This document shows, piece by piece, positions 41,340 through 49,958 of a DNA stretch of 57,417 nucleotides (positions are counted from its first letter, which is position 1; the number at the start of each line of letters is the position of its first letter). The DNA comes from Microbacterium sp. SCN 70-27 (lineage in GTDB: Bacteria; Actinomycetota; Actinomycetes; Actinomycetales; Microbacteriaceae), in NCBI GenBank assembly GCA_001724425.1, contig MEEK01000017.1:1-57417 (forward strand). The letters run 5' to 3'. The position numbers and the translations under genes are program-made. The notes beneath the pieces are model-generated. The model was not told where the DNA came from. It saw nothing but the letters and a program-made list of their open reading frames with translations, and ran no database searches.

Positions 41340-43795
41340 ATCCTTCTACGCCCTGGACCCGCAGCACCGCGAGCGTCACGCCCGCCGATGTCGAGACGAT
41401 CGACCGGTGGTGGCGCGCCGCCAACTACATGAGCGTCGGGCAGATCTACCTGCTCGACAATCCGCTGCTGCGCGAGCCGCTGACCCGCGACCACGTCAAG
41501 CCGCGCCTCGTCGGGCACTGGGGCACGACGCCGGGCCTCAACTTCATCTACTCCCACCTCAACCGCGCGATCGCGCGGCGCCTGCAGCCCACGATGTACA
41601 TCATCGGCCCCGGGCACGGCGGGCCGGGTCTCGTCGCGGCGTCGTTCCTCGACGGGACCTACACCGAGACGTACAACGACATCTCGAACGACGAGAAAGG
41701 CCTGAAGCGCCTCTTCACGCAGTTCTCCTTCCCCGGCGGCATCCCCTCGCACGTCGCCCCCGAGACGCCCGGCTCGATCCACGAGGGCGGCGAGCTCGGC
41801 TACGCGCTCTCCCACGCCTACGGCGCCGCGTTCGACAACCCCGACCTGCTCGTCGCGGCCGTCGTCGGCGACGGCGAGGCCGAGACCGGGCCGCTCGCGA
41901 CCAGCTGGCACTCCAACAAGTTCATCGATCCCGTCACCGACGGCGTCGTCCTGCCGATCCTGCACCTGAACGGCTACAAGATCGCGAACCCGACGGTGCT
42001 CGCGCGCATCCCCGAAGAAGAGCTCGTCGCTCTCATGACCGGCTACGGCTACAAGCCGTACGTCTTCGAGGCCGGTTTCGACGACGAGGACCACCTGTCG
42101 ATCCACACCCGGTTCGCGACGCTCCTCGACGAGGCGCTCGACGAGATCGCGCAGATCAAGGCGGATGCCGCGGAGAACCCCGATCTCGAGCGTCCGCGCT
42201 GGCCCATGATCGTCATGCGCACGCCGAAGGGCTGGACCTGCCCGCCCGAGATCGACGGCAAGCGCACCGAGAACTCGTGGCGTGCGCACCAGGTGCCACT
42301 CGCGTCGGCGCGCGACACCGACGACCACCTCAAGGTGCTGGAGGGCTGGCTGCAGTCCTACCGCCCCGAGGAGCTGTTCGACGAGGCCGGCGCGCCGCGC
42401 CCCGAAGTCACGGCGCTGACCCCTCCGGGCGACCTCCGCATGAGCGCGACCCCGCACGCGAACGGCGGACTGCTGCTGCACGACCTCGTGCTGCCCGACT
42501 TCCGCGACTACGGCGTCGACGTGCCCGCCCCGGGTGCGACGATCGCCGAGGCGACGCGGGTGCTCGGAGGATGGCTCGAGGCGGTCATGGCCGCGAACCT
42601 CGACAACTTCCGCATCTTCGCGCCCGACGAACTGGCATCCAACCGCATCCAGGCCGTGCTGGAGGTCACCGACAAGAGTTGGAACAACGGTCTGGACAGC
42701 GACGACGAGCACCTGGGCAAGCGCGGCCAGGTCGTCGAGATGCTGAGCGAGCACCAGTGCCAGGGGTGGCTCGAGGGGTACCTCCTCACCGGCCGGCACG
42801 GTCTGTTCACGTCGTACGAGGCGTTCATCCACATCGTCGACTCGATGTTCAACCAGCACGCCAAGTGGCTGAAGGTCTCGCGCGAGCTGCCGTGGCGGCG
42901 CCCGATCGCGTCGCTCAACTACCTGCTCTCCAGCCACGTCTGGCGCCAGGACCACAACGGCTTCTCACACCAGGATCCGGGCTTCATCGACCACGTCGTG
43001 AACAAGAAAGCCGAAGTCGTGCGGGTCTACCTGCCGCCGGACGCCAACACCCTGCTGAGCGTCTACGACCACTGCCTGCGCTCCCGCGACTACGTCAACG
43101 TCGTCGTGGCGGGCAAGCAGCCGCAGGCGTCCTGGCTCACGATGGAACAGGCGATCGACCACTGCACGCGCGGTGCGGGCATCTGGGAGTTCGCGTCGAA
43201 CGTCCCGACCGGTGAGGAGCCCGACGTCGTCCTCGCGGCGTGCGGCGATGTGCCGACGCTCGAGGTGCTCGCGGCGATCGACATCATCCGGCAGGAGCTC
43301 CCCGATCTGAAGGTGCGGATGGTCAACGTCGTCGACCTCATGCGTCTGCAGCCGAGCGAGGAGCACCCGCACGGCATGACCGATCGCGAGTTCGATCAGC
43401 TGTTCACGACCGACAAGCCGATCATCTTCGCCTACCACGGCTACCCGTGGCTCATCCACCGCCTGACGTACCGCCGGCACGGCCACGCGAACCTGCACGT
43501 GCGCGGCTACATCGAGGAGGGCACCACGACGACGCCGTTCGACATGGCGATGCTCAACAAGATGGACCGGTTCCACCTCGTGCGGAAGGTCATCGAGCGC
43601 GTCCCGGGCCTGTCGTCGCGCGCAGCGCTGCTCAGCCAGAAGCTCGAGGACCAGCGCATGGCGGCCCGCCGCTACGCCCGGTCGACGGGAGAGGACCCGG
43701 CCGAGATCCGCGACTGGACGTGGCCCGACGCCCGTGATCTGGTGGATGCCTCGGAGGTCAGCGCCACCGCGGCGACCGGCGGCGACAACGAGTAG
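41327..43795 (+). CDS. xfp: Xylulose-5-phosphate/fructose-6-phosphate phosphoketolase
   Basis: An 822-residue ThDP enzyme of full family length. Visible motifs include [49 protein letters not shown], the cofactor motif [19 protein letters not shown], and [21 protein letters not shown]. It cleaves xylulose-5-P or fructose-6-P with phosphate to acetyl-P and an aldose phosphate, giving a glycolytic bypass. No acetate kinase or phosphotransacetylase gene is adjacent. A LacI-type operator overlaps the start, so sugar-responsive repression is likely. A strong terminator follows. Confidence 0.95.
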   Translation: MSANNPSTPWTRSTASVTPADVETIDRWWRAANYMSVGQIYLLDNPLLREPLTRDHVKPRLVGHWGTTPGLNFIYSHLNRAIARRLQPTMYIIGPGHGGPGLVAASFLDGTYTETYNDISNDEKGLKRLFTQFSFPGGIPSHVAPETPGSIHEGGELGYALSHAYGAAFDNPDLLVAAVVGDGEAETGPLATSWHSNKFIDPVTDGVVLPILHLNGYKIANPTVLARIPEEELVALMTGYGYKPYVFEAGFDDEDHLSIHTRFATLLDEALDEIAQIKADAAENPDLERPRWPMIVMRTPKGWTCPPEIDGKRTENSWRAHQVPLASARDTDDHLKVLEGWLQSYRPEELFDEAGAPRPEVTALTPPGDLRMSATPHANGGLLLHDLVLPDFRDYGVDVPAPGATIAEATRVLGGWLEAVMAANLDNFRIFAPDELASNRIQAVLEVTDKSWNNGLDSDDEHLGKRGQVVEMLSEHQCQGWLEGYLLTGRHGLFTSYEAFIHIVDSMFNQHAKWLKVSRELPWRRPIASLNYLLSSHVWRQDHNGFSHQDPGFIDHVVNKKAEVVRVYLPPDANTLLSVYDHCLRSRDYVNVVVAGKQPQASWLTMEQAIDHCTRGAGIWEFASNVPTGEEPDVVLAACGDVPTLEVLAAIDIIRQELPDLKVRMVNVVDLMRLQPSEEHPHGMTDREFDQLFTTDKPIIFAYHGYPWLIHRLTYRRHGHANLHVRGYIEEGTTTTPFDMAMLNKMDRFHLVRKVIERVPGLSSRAALLSQKLEDQRMAARRYARSTGEDPAEIRDWTWPDARDLVDASEVSATAATGGDNE

Positions 43796-43830
43796 CCCGA
43801 CCCGGTAGCCCGACAGAGCCGGAAGCAGAG

Positions 43831-43861
43831 GGGGTGTGCCGCGATCATCGCGGCACACCCC
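43831..43861. terminator. Strong bidirectional terminator
   Basis: GGGGTGTGCCGCGA (43831-43844), loop TCA, TCGCGGCACACCCC (43848-43861): a perfect 14-bp stem. It ends 19 bp before the stop of the TM2-Ltp gene and 35 bp after xfp, so it serves both converging genes. Confidence 0.9.
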
Positions 43862-43879
43862 GTCTTCCAGTACCCGGCT

Positions 43880-44845
43880 TCAGTACCCGACGGCGGTCAC
43901 TCCGTATTCGGCCTGCTCGGCGGTGAAGCCCTCGAAGACGAGCTGGTCGACGAGACCCTGCCGCGAGAACGAGGTCAGGTCGAGGTAGGCCTGTGCGCTC
44001 TTCGCGGCCTCCGCGTTCCAGTCGACGGCGATGTGGTCGACGGCGAACTCGGCATCCGCCTGCTCGTAGCCTTCGAACTGCAGCTGCGTGATCAGACCCG
44101 TGCGCGAGAAGTGCGTGACGGTCAGGTAGTTCTCCGCGGAGCGGACGGCGTTCTGCTGCGACAGCGTCAGGTCCGCCGCCGCCGCAGCGGCATCGGCGGC
44201 GGTGGATGCCTCGACGGGAGGCGTCTCGATGACGGCTTCGACCGGCGCAGCGGACTCCGGTGCGGCAGGCGAGGTCAGGGCTGCCGGACGGTCGTTCAGC
44301 GCCGAGAGGTCGGGTCGCGGCGTCAGGATGCCGAGGAGGATGCCGAGGAGGAACAGCGCGCCCGTGACGAGCCAGGCGACCTTCTTGTACTGGTGGTATC
44401 CCACGAGCCCACGGCCCCAGCGGTCGCGTGCGGAGCCGGTGAGCACGAGGATCAGGTCGATGAGCCACCAGATCCCGAATCCGCCGGCGGTCAGCAGCTT
44501 GACGATGCCCGTCCCGACCTTGCCGAGGTAGAACCGGTCGACCCCGAGAAAGCCGAGGAAGTACGCGAACAGCCACGTCGCGACGAAGCTCTTGCCGGGC
44601 GCCGGGGGCTGGAACATGCTCACGGGGGCGCCGGCGGGCGCGGGGTACGTCGCTGCCGGCGGCAACCCGGCGCCATAGGACGGCGGGGGCGCATACGGAC
44701 CCGGCGGGGGTGCGTAGTGTCCCGGCGGTGGCGCGTACGGGCCCGGCGGTGGCGCGTACGGACCTGCGGTCGGCGGATAGGGTGCCGGCGGTGGTGTGTA
44801 GGGGTCGGCGGGCGGCGGAGCGGCCGCCTCGTGGTCGTCGGTCAT
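43880..44845 (-). CDS. Proline-rich TM2-domain protein with two Ltp-type repeats
   Basis: A 321-residue membrane protein. Residues 1-75 are Pro/Tyr/Gly-rich with PYAPPPG-type repeats. A TM2 domain follows (~84-140; [23 protein letters not shown], then [12 protein letters not shown]), then a third hydrophobic helix ([15 protein letters not shown]). After a Pro/Ala linker come two copies of the Ltp (host surface-exposed lipoprotein, PF07553) repeat, recognisable by [24 protein letters not shown] and [24 protein letters not shown]. Ltp of phage TP-J34 blocks superinfection, but most chromosomal Ltp proteins have no proven role. The Ltp part probably faces outward. Confidence 0.8.
   Translation of the reverse strand: MTDDHEAAAPPPADPYTPPPAPYPPTAGPYAPPPGPYAPPPGHYAPPPGPYAPPPSYGAGLPPAATYPAPAGAPVSMFQPPAPGKSFVATWLFAYFLGFLGVDRFYLGKVGTGIVKLLTAGGFGIWWLIDLILVLTGSARDRWGRGLVGYHQYKKVAWLVTGALFLLGILLGILTPRPDLSALNDRPAALTSPAAPESAAPVEAVIETPPVEASTAADAAAAAADLTLSQQNAVRSAENYLTVTHFSRTGLITQLQFEGYEQADAEFAVDHIAVDWNAEAAKSAQAYLDLTSFSRQGLVDQLVFEGFTAEQAEYGVTAVGY
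44690..44770 (-). repeat. Tandem repeats encoding the Pro-rich N-terminus
   Basis: About 24-bp units based on CCCGGCGGTGGCGCGTACGG encode G-P/H-Y-A-P-P-P repeats in the TM2-Ltp protein. They are a coding repeat, prone to length variation. Confidence 0.75.
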
Positions 44846-44872
44846 GCGGACTCCAAGCAGATCGGGGGGATC

Positions 44873-44888
44873 ATGAGAAGTCTCTCAT
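44873..44888. promoter_or_regulatory. Small dyad upstream of the TM2-Ltp gene
   Basis: ATGAGA (44873-44878), AGTC, TCTCAT (44883-44888), followed by CTTTTC. It could be an operator for the TM2-Ltp gene or a weak terminator; undecided. Confidence 0.3.
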
Positions 44889-44937
44889 CTTTTCGGCAGT
44901 CAGCGCATGACGTCTTTTCGGGCTTGTCGAGCCGGTT

Positions 44938-44952
44938 TGAGAATGATTATCA
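44938..44952. promoter_or_regulatory. Zur-type box upstream of the zinc operon
   Basis: TGAGAATGATTATCA fits the 7-1-7 dyad TGAnAATnATTnTCA of actinobacterial Zur boxes at every fixed position. It lies 20 bp before the SBP gene ATG, next to the probable -10 TAGGAT (44960-44965). Zinc-loaded Zur would block transcription. Confidence 0.82.
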
Positions 44953-44972
44953 ATAACCGTAGGATGGGGTGC

Positions 44973-45971
44973 ATGAAGACCCGACTCCTCGCCACCGCCG
45001 CGCTCTTCGCGGCCTCCGCCCTCGCACTCGCCGGTTGCGCCGGCACCGGCACGCCGGGCGGATCGGGCACGGCGGGCGACGGCAAGCTCACGGTGCTCGC
45101 CTCCACGAACGTGTACGGCGACATCGCGTCGGCGATCGGGGGCGACCTCATCGACGTGCGGTCGATCATCACCTCGACGGCGCAGGATCCGCACTCCTAC
45201 GAGGCATCCGCCCAGGATCAGCTCGCGGTCTCGCGTGCCGACCTCATCATCGAGAACGGCGCCGGCTACGACGCGTTCATGGACGCGATGATCGAGTCGG
45301 CCGGCACGAAGGCGCCGATCATCACCGCCGTCGAGTTCTCGCACGCCTATCCCGGCAACGCCGGCCACGATCAGGAGAGCGGCGACGCGCACGACCACGC
45401 CTCGGAGTCGCCCTCGGACGACCACGCCGGCCACGACCACATCGAAGGCTTCAACGAGCACGTCTGGTACGACCCGCACACCATCACCCACGTGGCCGAG
45501 GACATCGCGCACGAGCTGGGGCAGCTCGACTCGGCCAACGCGGCGACCTACGAGGCCAACTACGAGACGTTCGCGAAGGGCGTCGCCGACATCGAGGCGA
45601 AGCTCGATGCTCTGAAGGCGACCTACCCCGGGAAGAAGGTGTTCGTCACCGAGCCCGTTCCGCTCTACCTCACGGAGGCCGCGGGGCTCGAGAACGCGAC
45701 GCCCGAGGCGTTCAGCGAAGCGGTCGAAGAGGGCCAGGACGTCCCGGCGGCGACGCTTCTGGAAGCGAACCGGATCATCGCCTCCGGCGACATCAGCGTG
45801 ATGATCGTCAACGCCCAGACCGGTGGCGCCGAGACGGATGAGGTGATCGGCAAGGCCGACGAAGCCAAGGTTCCCGTGTTGAAGTTCACGGAACTCGTCC
45901 CCGACGGCGACACGTATCTCACCTGGATGCAGGCGAACGTGAAGGCGCTCGCGGATACGCTGTCCCGGTGA
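44973..45971 (+). CDS. Zinc ABC transporter substrate-binding lipoprotein (ZnuA-like)
   Basis: A 332-residue cluster A-I metal-binding protein. The signal peptide ends in lipobox LAGC (Cys22). Candidate metal ligands are in TAQDPHSYEASAQD (His) and HVWYDPHTITHVAED. Between them lies a His/Asp-rich loop (~128-155; HDQESGDAHDHASES, then DDHAGHDH) typical of zinc rather than manganese binding. TAGGAT is 7 nt before the ATG. The ATPase gene overlaps its stop by 4 nt. A Zur box directly upstream supports zinc uptake. Confidence 0.9.
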   Translation: MKTRLLATAALFAASALALAGCAGTGTPGGSGTAGDGKLTVLASTNVYGDIASAIGGDLIDVRSIITSTAQDPHSYEASAQDQLAVSRADLIIENGAGYDAFMDAMIESAGTKAPIITAVEFSHAYPGNAGHDQESGDAHDHASESPSDDHAGHDHIEGFNEHVWYDPHTITHVAEDIAHELGQLDSANAATYEANYETFAKGVADIEAKLDALKATYPGKKVFVTEPVPLYLTEAAGLENATPEAFSEAVEEGQDVPAATLLEANRIIASGDISVMIVNAQTGGAETDEVIGKADEAKVPVLKFTELVPDGDTYLTWMQANVKALADTLSR

Positions 45972-46813
45972 CCTCGAACGAACCGCAGCCCGTCCTGCGC
46001 ATCCGCGGTGCGGGCCTGCGGCGAGGAGAGCGGACCCTGTGGTCGGGGCTCGACCTCGACGTCGCGCCGGGGGAGCTCATCGCCGTCCTCGGGCCGAGCG
46101 GGTCGGGCAAGACGACGCTCCTGCGCGCGATCCTGGGGCTCGAGCCGCTCAGTGAAGGCTCGATCGAGGCGCTGGGGGAGGTGCGCCAGGCCCGTGGGAA
46201 GGGGCACGGGCGGGCGCGCCGCAAGGGCAACCGCGACATCGGGTACCTGCCGCAGGCGCGCCCCCTGCCGCTCGACACCGCGATGCGGGGGCGCGACCTC
46301 GTCGCCCTCGGCGTCGACGGCCACCGCTTCGGGCTTCCGATCCCGCGTCGCGCCGACCGCGAGCGCGTCGACGCGCTCATCGACGAGGTCGGTGCGCGCC
46401 CGTTCGCGGACAAGCCGGTCGGCGTCCTCTCCGGGGGCGAGCAGCAGCGGCTGCGCGTGGGGCAGGCGCTCGCCGACGACCCCCGACTGCTGCTGTGCGA
46501 CGAACCACTGACGAGCCTCGATCTCGCCAACCAGCAGGCCGTCGTCCGCCTCATCGACACCCACCGCAAGACCGGGGCGGGGGTGCTTCTGGTCACCCAC
46601 GACATCAACCCCGTGCTCGGCAAGGTCGACCGCATCCTCTACCTCGCGAACGGCCGGTTCACGCTCGGCGCCCCCAAGGACGTGCTCACCTCACCCGTCC
46701 TCACGGACCTGTACGGCGCCCCCGTCTTCGTGCTGCGCGCCGGAGATCGCCTCGTGGTCGTCGGCGCTCCGGATGCCGAGGAGTCGCACCATCATCACCA
46801 CGAGCAGCCGTGA
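45968..46813 (+). CDS. Zinc ABC transporter ATP-binding protein (ZnuC-like)
   Basis: A 281-residue ABC ATPase. Walker A is LGPSGSGKTTLL (~39), the signature VLSGGEQQRL (~156) and Walker B LLLCDEPLTSLD (~174). The last residues are His-rich (EESHHHHHEQP), a natural metal-binding tail. It starts at GTG overlapping the SBP stop and energises uptake through the permease encoded 16 bp downstream. Confidence 0.9.
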   Translation: MTSNEPQPVLRIRGAGLRRGERTLWSGLDLDVAPGELIAVLGPSGSGKTTLLRAILGLEPLSEGSIEALGEVRQARGKGHGRARRKGNRDIGYLPQARPLPLDTAMRGRDLVALGVDGHRFGLPIPRRADRERVDALIDEVGARPFADKPVGVLSGGEQQRLRVGQALADDPRLLLCDEPLTSLDLANQQAVVRLIDTHRKTGAGVLLVTHDINPVLGKVDRILYLANGRFTLGAPKDVLTSPVLTDLYGAPVFVLRAGDRLVVVGAPDAEESHHHHHEQP

Positions 46814-46828
46814 GGGGAGGGGCATCGA

Positions 46829-47683
46829 ATGAACTGGAATGACATCGGCAACGCGATGTTCGGCGGCCTCTCGGACTACGCCGAGATCCTCGCCCTCGTG
46901 TCGAACTCCGTGTGGGCCGGCGCTGTGCTCGGTCTCGTCGGGGGTCTCATCGGCGTGTTCGTGATGCAGCGCGACATGGCCTTCGCCGTCCACGGCATCA
47001 GCGAACTGTCCTTCGCGGGCGCGGCGGGGGCGCTGCTCCTCGGGTTCGACGTCGTCACGGGGTCGATCGTCGGGTCGCTCCTGGCCGCGGGTCTCATCGG
47101 GTGGCTCGGCGCCCGGGCGCGCGACCGCAACTCGATCATCGGCGTGCTCATGCCGTTCGGCCTCGGCCTCGGCATCCTGTTCCTGTCCCTCTACAACGGC
47201 CGCAGCGCCAACCGATTCAGCCTGCTGACGGGGCAGATCGTGTCGGTGCAGAACGCGCAGCTCGGCTGGCTCATCGCGATCTCGGCGTTCGTGCTGATCG
47301 CGCTGCTGCTCATCTGGCGCCCCCTGAGCTTCGACTCGCTCGACCCGCAGTCCGCCGCCGCGCGCGGCGTGCCGACGACAGCAGTGTCGCTCCTGTTCAT
47401 GCTGCTGCTCGGCCTCGTCGTCGCCGTCGCCGTGCACATCATCGGCGCCCTCCTCGTGATGGCGCTCGTCGTGACCCCCGCCGCGGCCGCCGCGCGCGTC
47501 ACCTCCGGCCCGCTCGCCCTGCCGCTCCTGTCCGCGGTGTTCGGCGTTACCGCGGCCGTCGGCGGCATCCTCCTCGCCGTCATGGGGACCCTCCCGGTGA
47601 GCCCGTACATCACAACGCTGTCGTTCCTCATCTATCTCGTGTGCCGCGTGGTCGGCGGCCGGCGCGACCGCGTCACGCGGTGA
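46829..47683 (+). CDS. Zinc ABC transporter permease (ZnuB-like)
   Basis: A 284-residue permease with about eight hydrophobic helices, of the ABC-3 metal-permease family. It shows MQRDMAFAVHGISELSFAGAA, the conserved segment of this family (usually ..R....DGL.H..L.G), and VHIIGALLVMALVVTPAAAA near the C-terminus. It completes the znuACB-like transporter. A ribosome-binding GAGGGG lies upstream of the ATG. Confidence 0.9.
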   Translation: MNWNDIGNAMFGGLSDYAEILALVSNSVWAGAVLGLVGGLIGVFVMQRDMAFAVHGISELSFAGAAGALLLGFDVVTGSIVGSLLAAGLIGWLGARARDRNSIIGVLMPFGLGLGILFLSLYNGRSANRFSLLTGQIVSVQNAQLGWLIAISAFVLIALLLIWRPLSFDSLDPQSAAARGVPTTAVSLLFMLLLGLVVAVAVHIIGALLVMALVVTPAAAAARVTSGPLALPLLSAVFGVTAAVGGILLAVMGTLPVSPYITTLSFLIYLVCRVVGGRRDRVTR

Positions 47684-47739
47684 ACCGGCGCGGATTGCCC
47701 ACCCAGCCGGCTCCAAGACCCCGCCGGTAGGATCGCCGC

Positions 47740-48153
47740 ATGGTTGTCCAGCGCAACACCTGGCAGCGCGATCGCGTACGCGCGGCACTCGGCGACGCCC
47801 CGGGCTTCGTCAGCGCCCAGGACCTGCACGCCGCACTGCGCGACGACAACACCGGTATCGGCCTTGCGACGGTGTACCGGGCGCTCGCGACCCTCGCCGC
47901 GAGCGGGGAGGCGGATCAACTGCAGAGCCCCGACGGCGAGGCGATCTACCGCGCCTGCTCGACGACGGGGCATCACCACCACCTGATCTGCCGTTCGTGC
48001 GGCACGGCGGTCGAGATCGAGGCCCGCGAGGTGGAGGCCTGGGCCCAGCGCACCGCCGCCGCGCACGGCTTCACGCACGCCGAGCACGTCGTCGACATCT
48101 TCGGGCTGTGCGCCGCGTGCACGGCGGCCGCCGCGCAGGATGCCGGTGACTGA
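47740..48153 (+). CDS. zur: Fur-family regulator, Zur-like
   Basis: A 137-residue Fur-fold repressor. An N-terminal winged helix (AQDLHAALRDDNTGIGLATVYRALATL) is followed by a metal/dimerisation domain with HHHHLICRSCGTAVEIE and a C-terminal CAAC, giving the two Cys pairs of the structural zinc site. Being next to a zinc transporter and near a Zur box, it is Zur rather than Fur. TAGGAT (47728-47733) is 6 nt before the ATG, so it has its own, probably leaderless, transcript. The permease gene overlaps its 3' end by 14 bp. Confidence 0.9.
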   Translation: MVVQRNTWQRDRVRAALGDAPGFVSAQDLHAALRDDNTGIGLATVYRALATLAASGEADQLQSPDGEAIYRACSTTGHHHHLICRSCGTAVEIEAREVEAWAQRTAAAHGFTHAEHVVDIFGLCAACTAAAAQDAGD

Positions 48154-49174
48154 CACCCTCGTCCCGCGCACGCAGCGACTCGAGCGGGACCCGCGCATCC
48201 GCCGCGCGCTGCTGTCGCTCGTCGGCGCGCTCGTCGTGGCCGCGCTCGTCGTGCTCGCACTCGTCTCGCCCGGTCCCGCACTGCCGACGCGGCTGCAGGA
48301 CGGGCTGACCCTGTCGATCAGCGTGCTGATCGAATCGATGCCGTTCGTGCTGCTGGGCGTGCTCCTGTCGATCGTCGTGCAGGTGTGGGTTCCGCCGGGG
48401 GTCATCGAACGGTGGATGCCTCGGCGCGCGTGGGCCCGCCGGATGGTGCTGTCGCTGCTCGGCATGCTCGTGCCGGTCTGCGAGTGCGGCAACGTGCCCT
48501 TCGCGCGCGGGCTCATGATGCGCGGGTTCACGGTTCCCGAGACGCTCACGTTCCTCATCGCCGCGCCGATCGTGAACCCCATCGTGATCATCACGACGCA
48601 TCAGGCGTTCGGTTTCGACGACGGCATCCTCATCGCGCGTCTGCTCGGCGGCTTCGCGGTGGCGAACCTGATCGGATGGCTCTACACCAGGCATCCCGAC
48701 CCCGACGCTCTTCTGACGGAGCGGTTCGCGGCCTCGTGCGAGCGCGCGCAGGATGCCGAGGCGGACCGCGCCGGTCGCGGCACCCGCAGCCTCGCCCAGT
48801 TCGTCATCGAACTGCGAGCGGTCATGCCGGCGCTCGTCATCGGCTCGGCGCTCGCCGGCGCCGTGCAGGTGCTCGTTCCGCGCGACGCGCTGCTCGCGAT
48901 CGGATCGAACCCCGCCCTCTCGATCGTCGCGATGATCCTCCTCGCGATGATCGTGTCGATCTGCTCGAACGTCGACTCGTTCTTCGCCCTGTCGTTCGCC
49001 GCGACCTTCACCCCCGGGTCGATCGTCGCGTTCCTCCTCGTCGGGCCGCTCGTCGACGTGAAGATGCTGTCGCTGCTGCGCACGACGTTCCGGACCCGGG
49101 TGCTCGCGGCGCTCGTCGTGATCGTCGTGCTCTTCGCGATCGCCGCCGGATCGGTGGTGAACCTCCTTGCGTGA
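48140..49174 (+). CDS. CECGN permease (UPF0718/YraQ-like, metal-related)
   Basis: A 344-residue membrane protein with about nine helices. It carries LIESMPFVLLGVLLS and the hallmark C114-E-C116-G-N118 motif (LVPVCECGNVPFARGLM), and in the second half a matching SICSNVDSFFALSFA segment. The family is annotated putative permease and is repeatedly found beside Zur and a TIGR03943 protein, as here. A zinc- or other metal-related transport role is inferred. It overlaps the zur gene by 14 bp and the next gene by 8 bp. Confidence 0.82.
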   Translation: MPVTDTLVPRTQRLERDPRIRRALLSLVGALVVAALVVLALVSPGPALPTRLQDGLTLSISVLIESMPFVLLGVLLSIVVQVWVPPGVIERWMPRRAWARRMVLSLLGMLVPVCECGNVPFARGLMMRGFTVPETLTFLIAAPIVNPIVIITTHQAFGFDDGILIARLLGGFAVANLIGWLYTRHPDPDALLTERFAASCERAQDAEADRAGRGTRSLAQFVIELRAVMPALVIGSALAGAVQVLVPRDALLAIGSNPALSIVAMILLAMIVSICSNVDSFFALSFAATFTPGSIVAFLLVGPLVDVKMLSLLRTTFRTRVLAALVVIVVLFAIAAGSVVNLLA

Positions 49175-49958
49175 CGTGCGTTTCACCGGAGCGCGGCTCC
49201 TCGGCGTCGGGCTCGCCGCCGGGCTCTCCGCCGTGACGATCGCCCTGTGGACGACGGGACGGCTCGCGTTGTACATCAACCCCGAGTCGACGTGGTTCGC
49301 GGTGTCGATGGCGACCATCGGGCTCGTCGGGTGCGCCGTGAGCTTCGCGCTGCCCCGTGGCGCGGAGGACGACCACGGGCACGACCACGGCGAGGCCGAC
49401 GACCACGCCGGGCACGGCCACGACCACGCCCGCCACGCCGGGCACGGCCACGACGAGCGCCGCAGTGTCTGGGCGACCGCGGCGACGGTGACCGGCGGGG
49501 TCCTCGCGACCGGTGTCGTCGCGGCGATCGTGCTCACCCCTCCCGCCACACTGTCCGCCGAGATCGCGATGCAGCGCGACACCGGCACGCCGCCGCTCTT
49601 CCAGGGCGCCGACACCGTCGCGCTGGCCGCGACCGGCGACACGGCCTCGTTCGGGGTCGGTGAGTGGGCGAGCGTGTTCGCGACGGCGACGAACCCCGAG
49701 GCGTTCGACGGCGATCAGGTGACGCTGACGGGCTTCGTCACACCCGGCGGCGACGGCTTCTCTCTGACCCGCCTCGTGATCACGCACTGCGTGATCGACG
49801 CGCAGCCCGCGAGCGTCGCCGTCGCCTCGAGCGACACGTACGAGACCGGCAAGTGGGTGACCGTCACCGGGACGATCCGCGACGACGGCGGCCGCCTCGC
49901 GATCCACGCGACGAGCATCGAGACGGTCGCCGAGCCCAAGGACCCGTATGAGTACTGA
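49167..49958 (+). CDS. TIGR03943-family protein (CECGN permease partner)
   Basis: A 263-residue protein. Two N-terminal hydrophobic helices flank a His/Asp/Glu-rich loop (~70-100; DHGHDHGEADDHAGHGHDH), then one more helix and an extracytoplasmic domain with GWxx-like LVITHCVIDAQPASVAV and GKWVTVTGTI, typical of TIGR03943/DUF1980. It functions with the CECGN permease, to which it is fused by an 8-bp overlap. The start is uncertain: TTG 49167 or GTG 49176. Confidence 0.78.
   Translation: MRDVRFTGARLLGVGLAAGLSAVTIALWTTGRLALYINPESTWFAVSMATIGLVGCAVSFALPRGAEDDHGHDHGEADDHAGHGHDHARHAGHGHDERRSVWATAATVTGGVLATGVVAAIVLTPPATLSAEIAMQRDTGTPPLFQGADTVALAATGDTASFGVGEWASVFATATNPEAFDGDQVTLTGFVTPGGDGFSLTRLVITHCVIDAQPASVAVASSDTYETGKWVTVTGTIRDDGGRLAIHATSIETVAEPKDPYEY

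Noticed and set aside
43831..43861. Operator for xfp or the TM2-Ltp gene
   Set aside because: It lies at the 3' ends of both converging genes; the perfect GC-rich stem with a 3-nt loop is better read as a terminator.
44690..44770. Non-coding repeat or recombination site
   Set aside because: The repeats are in frame and encode the Pro-rich tail of the TM2-Ltp protein.
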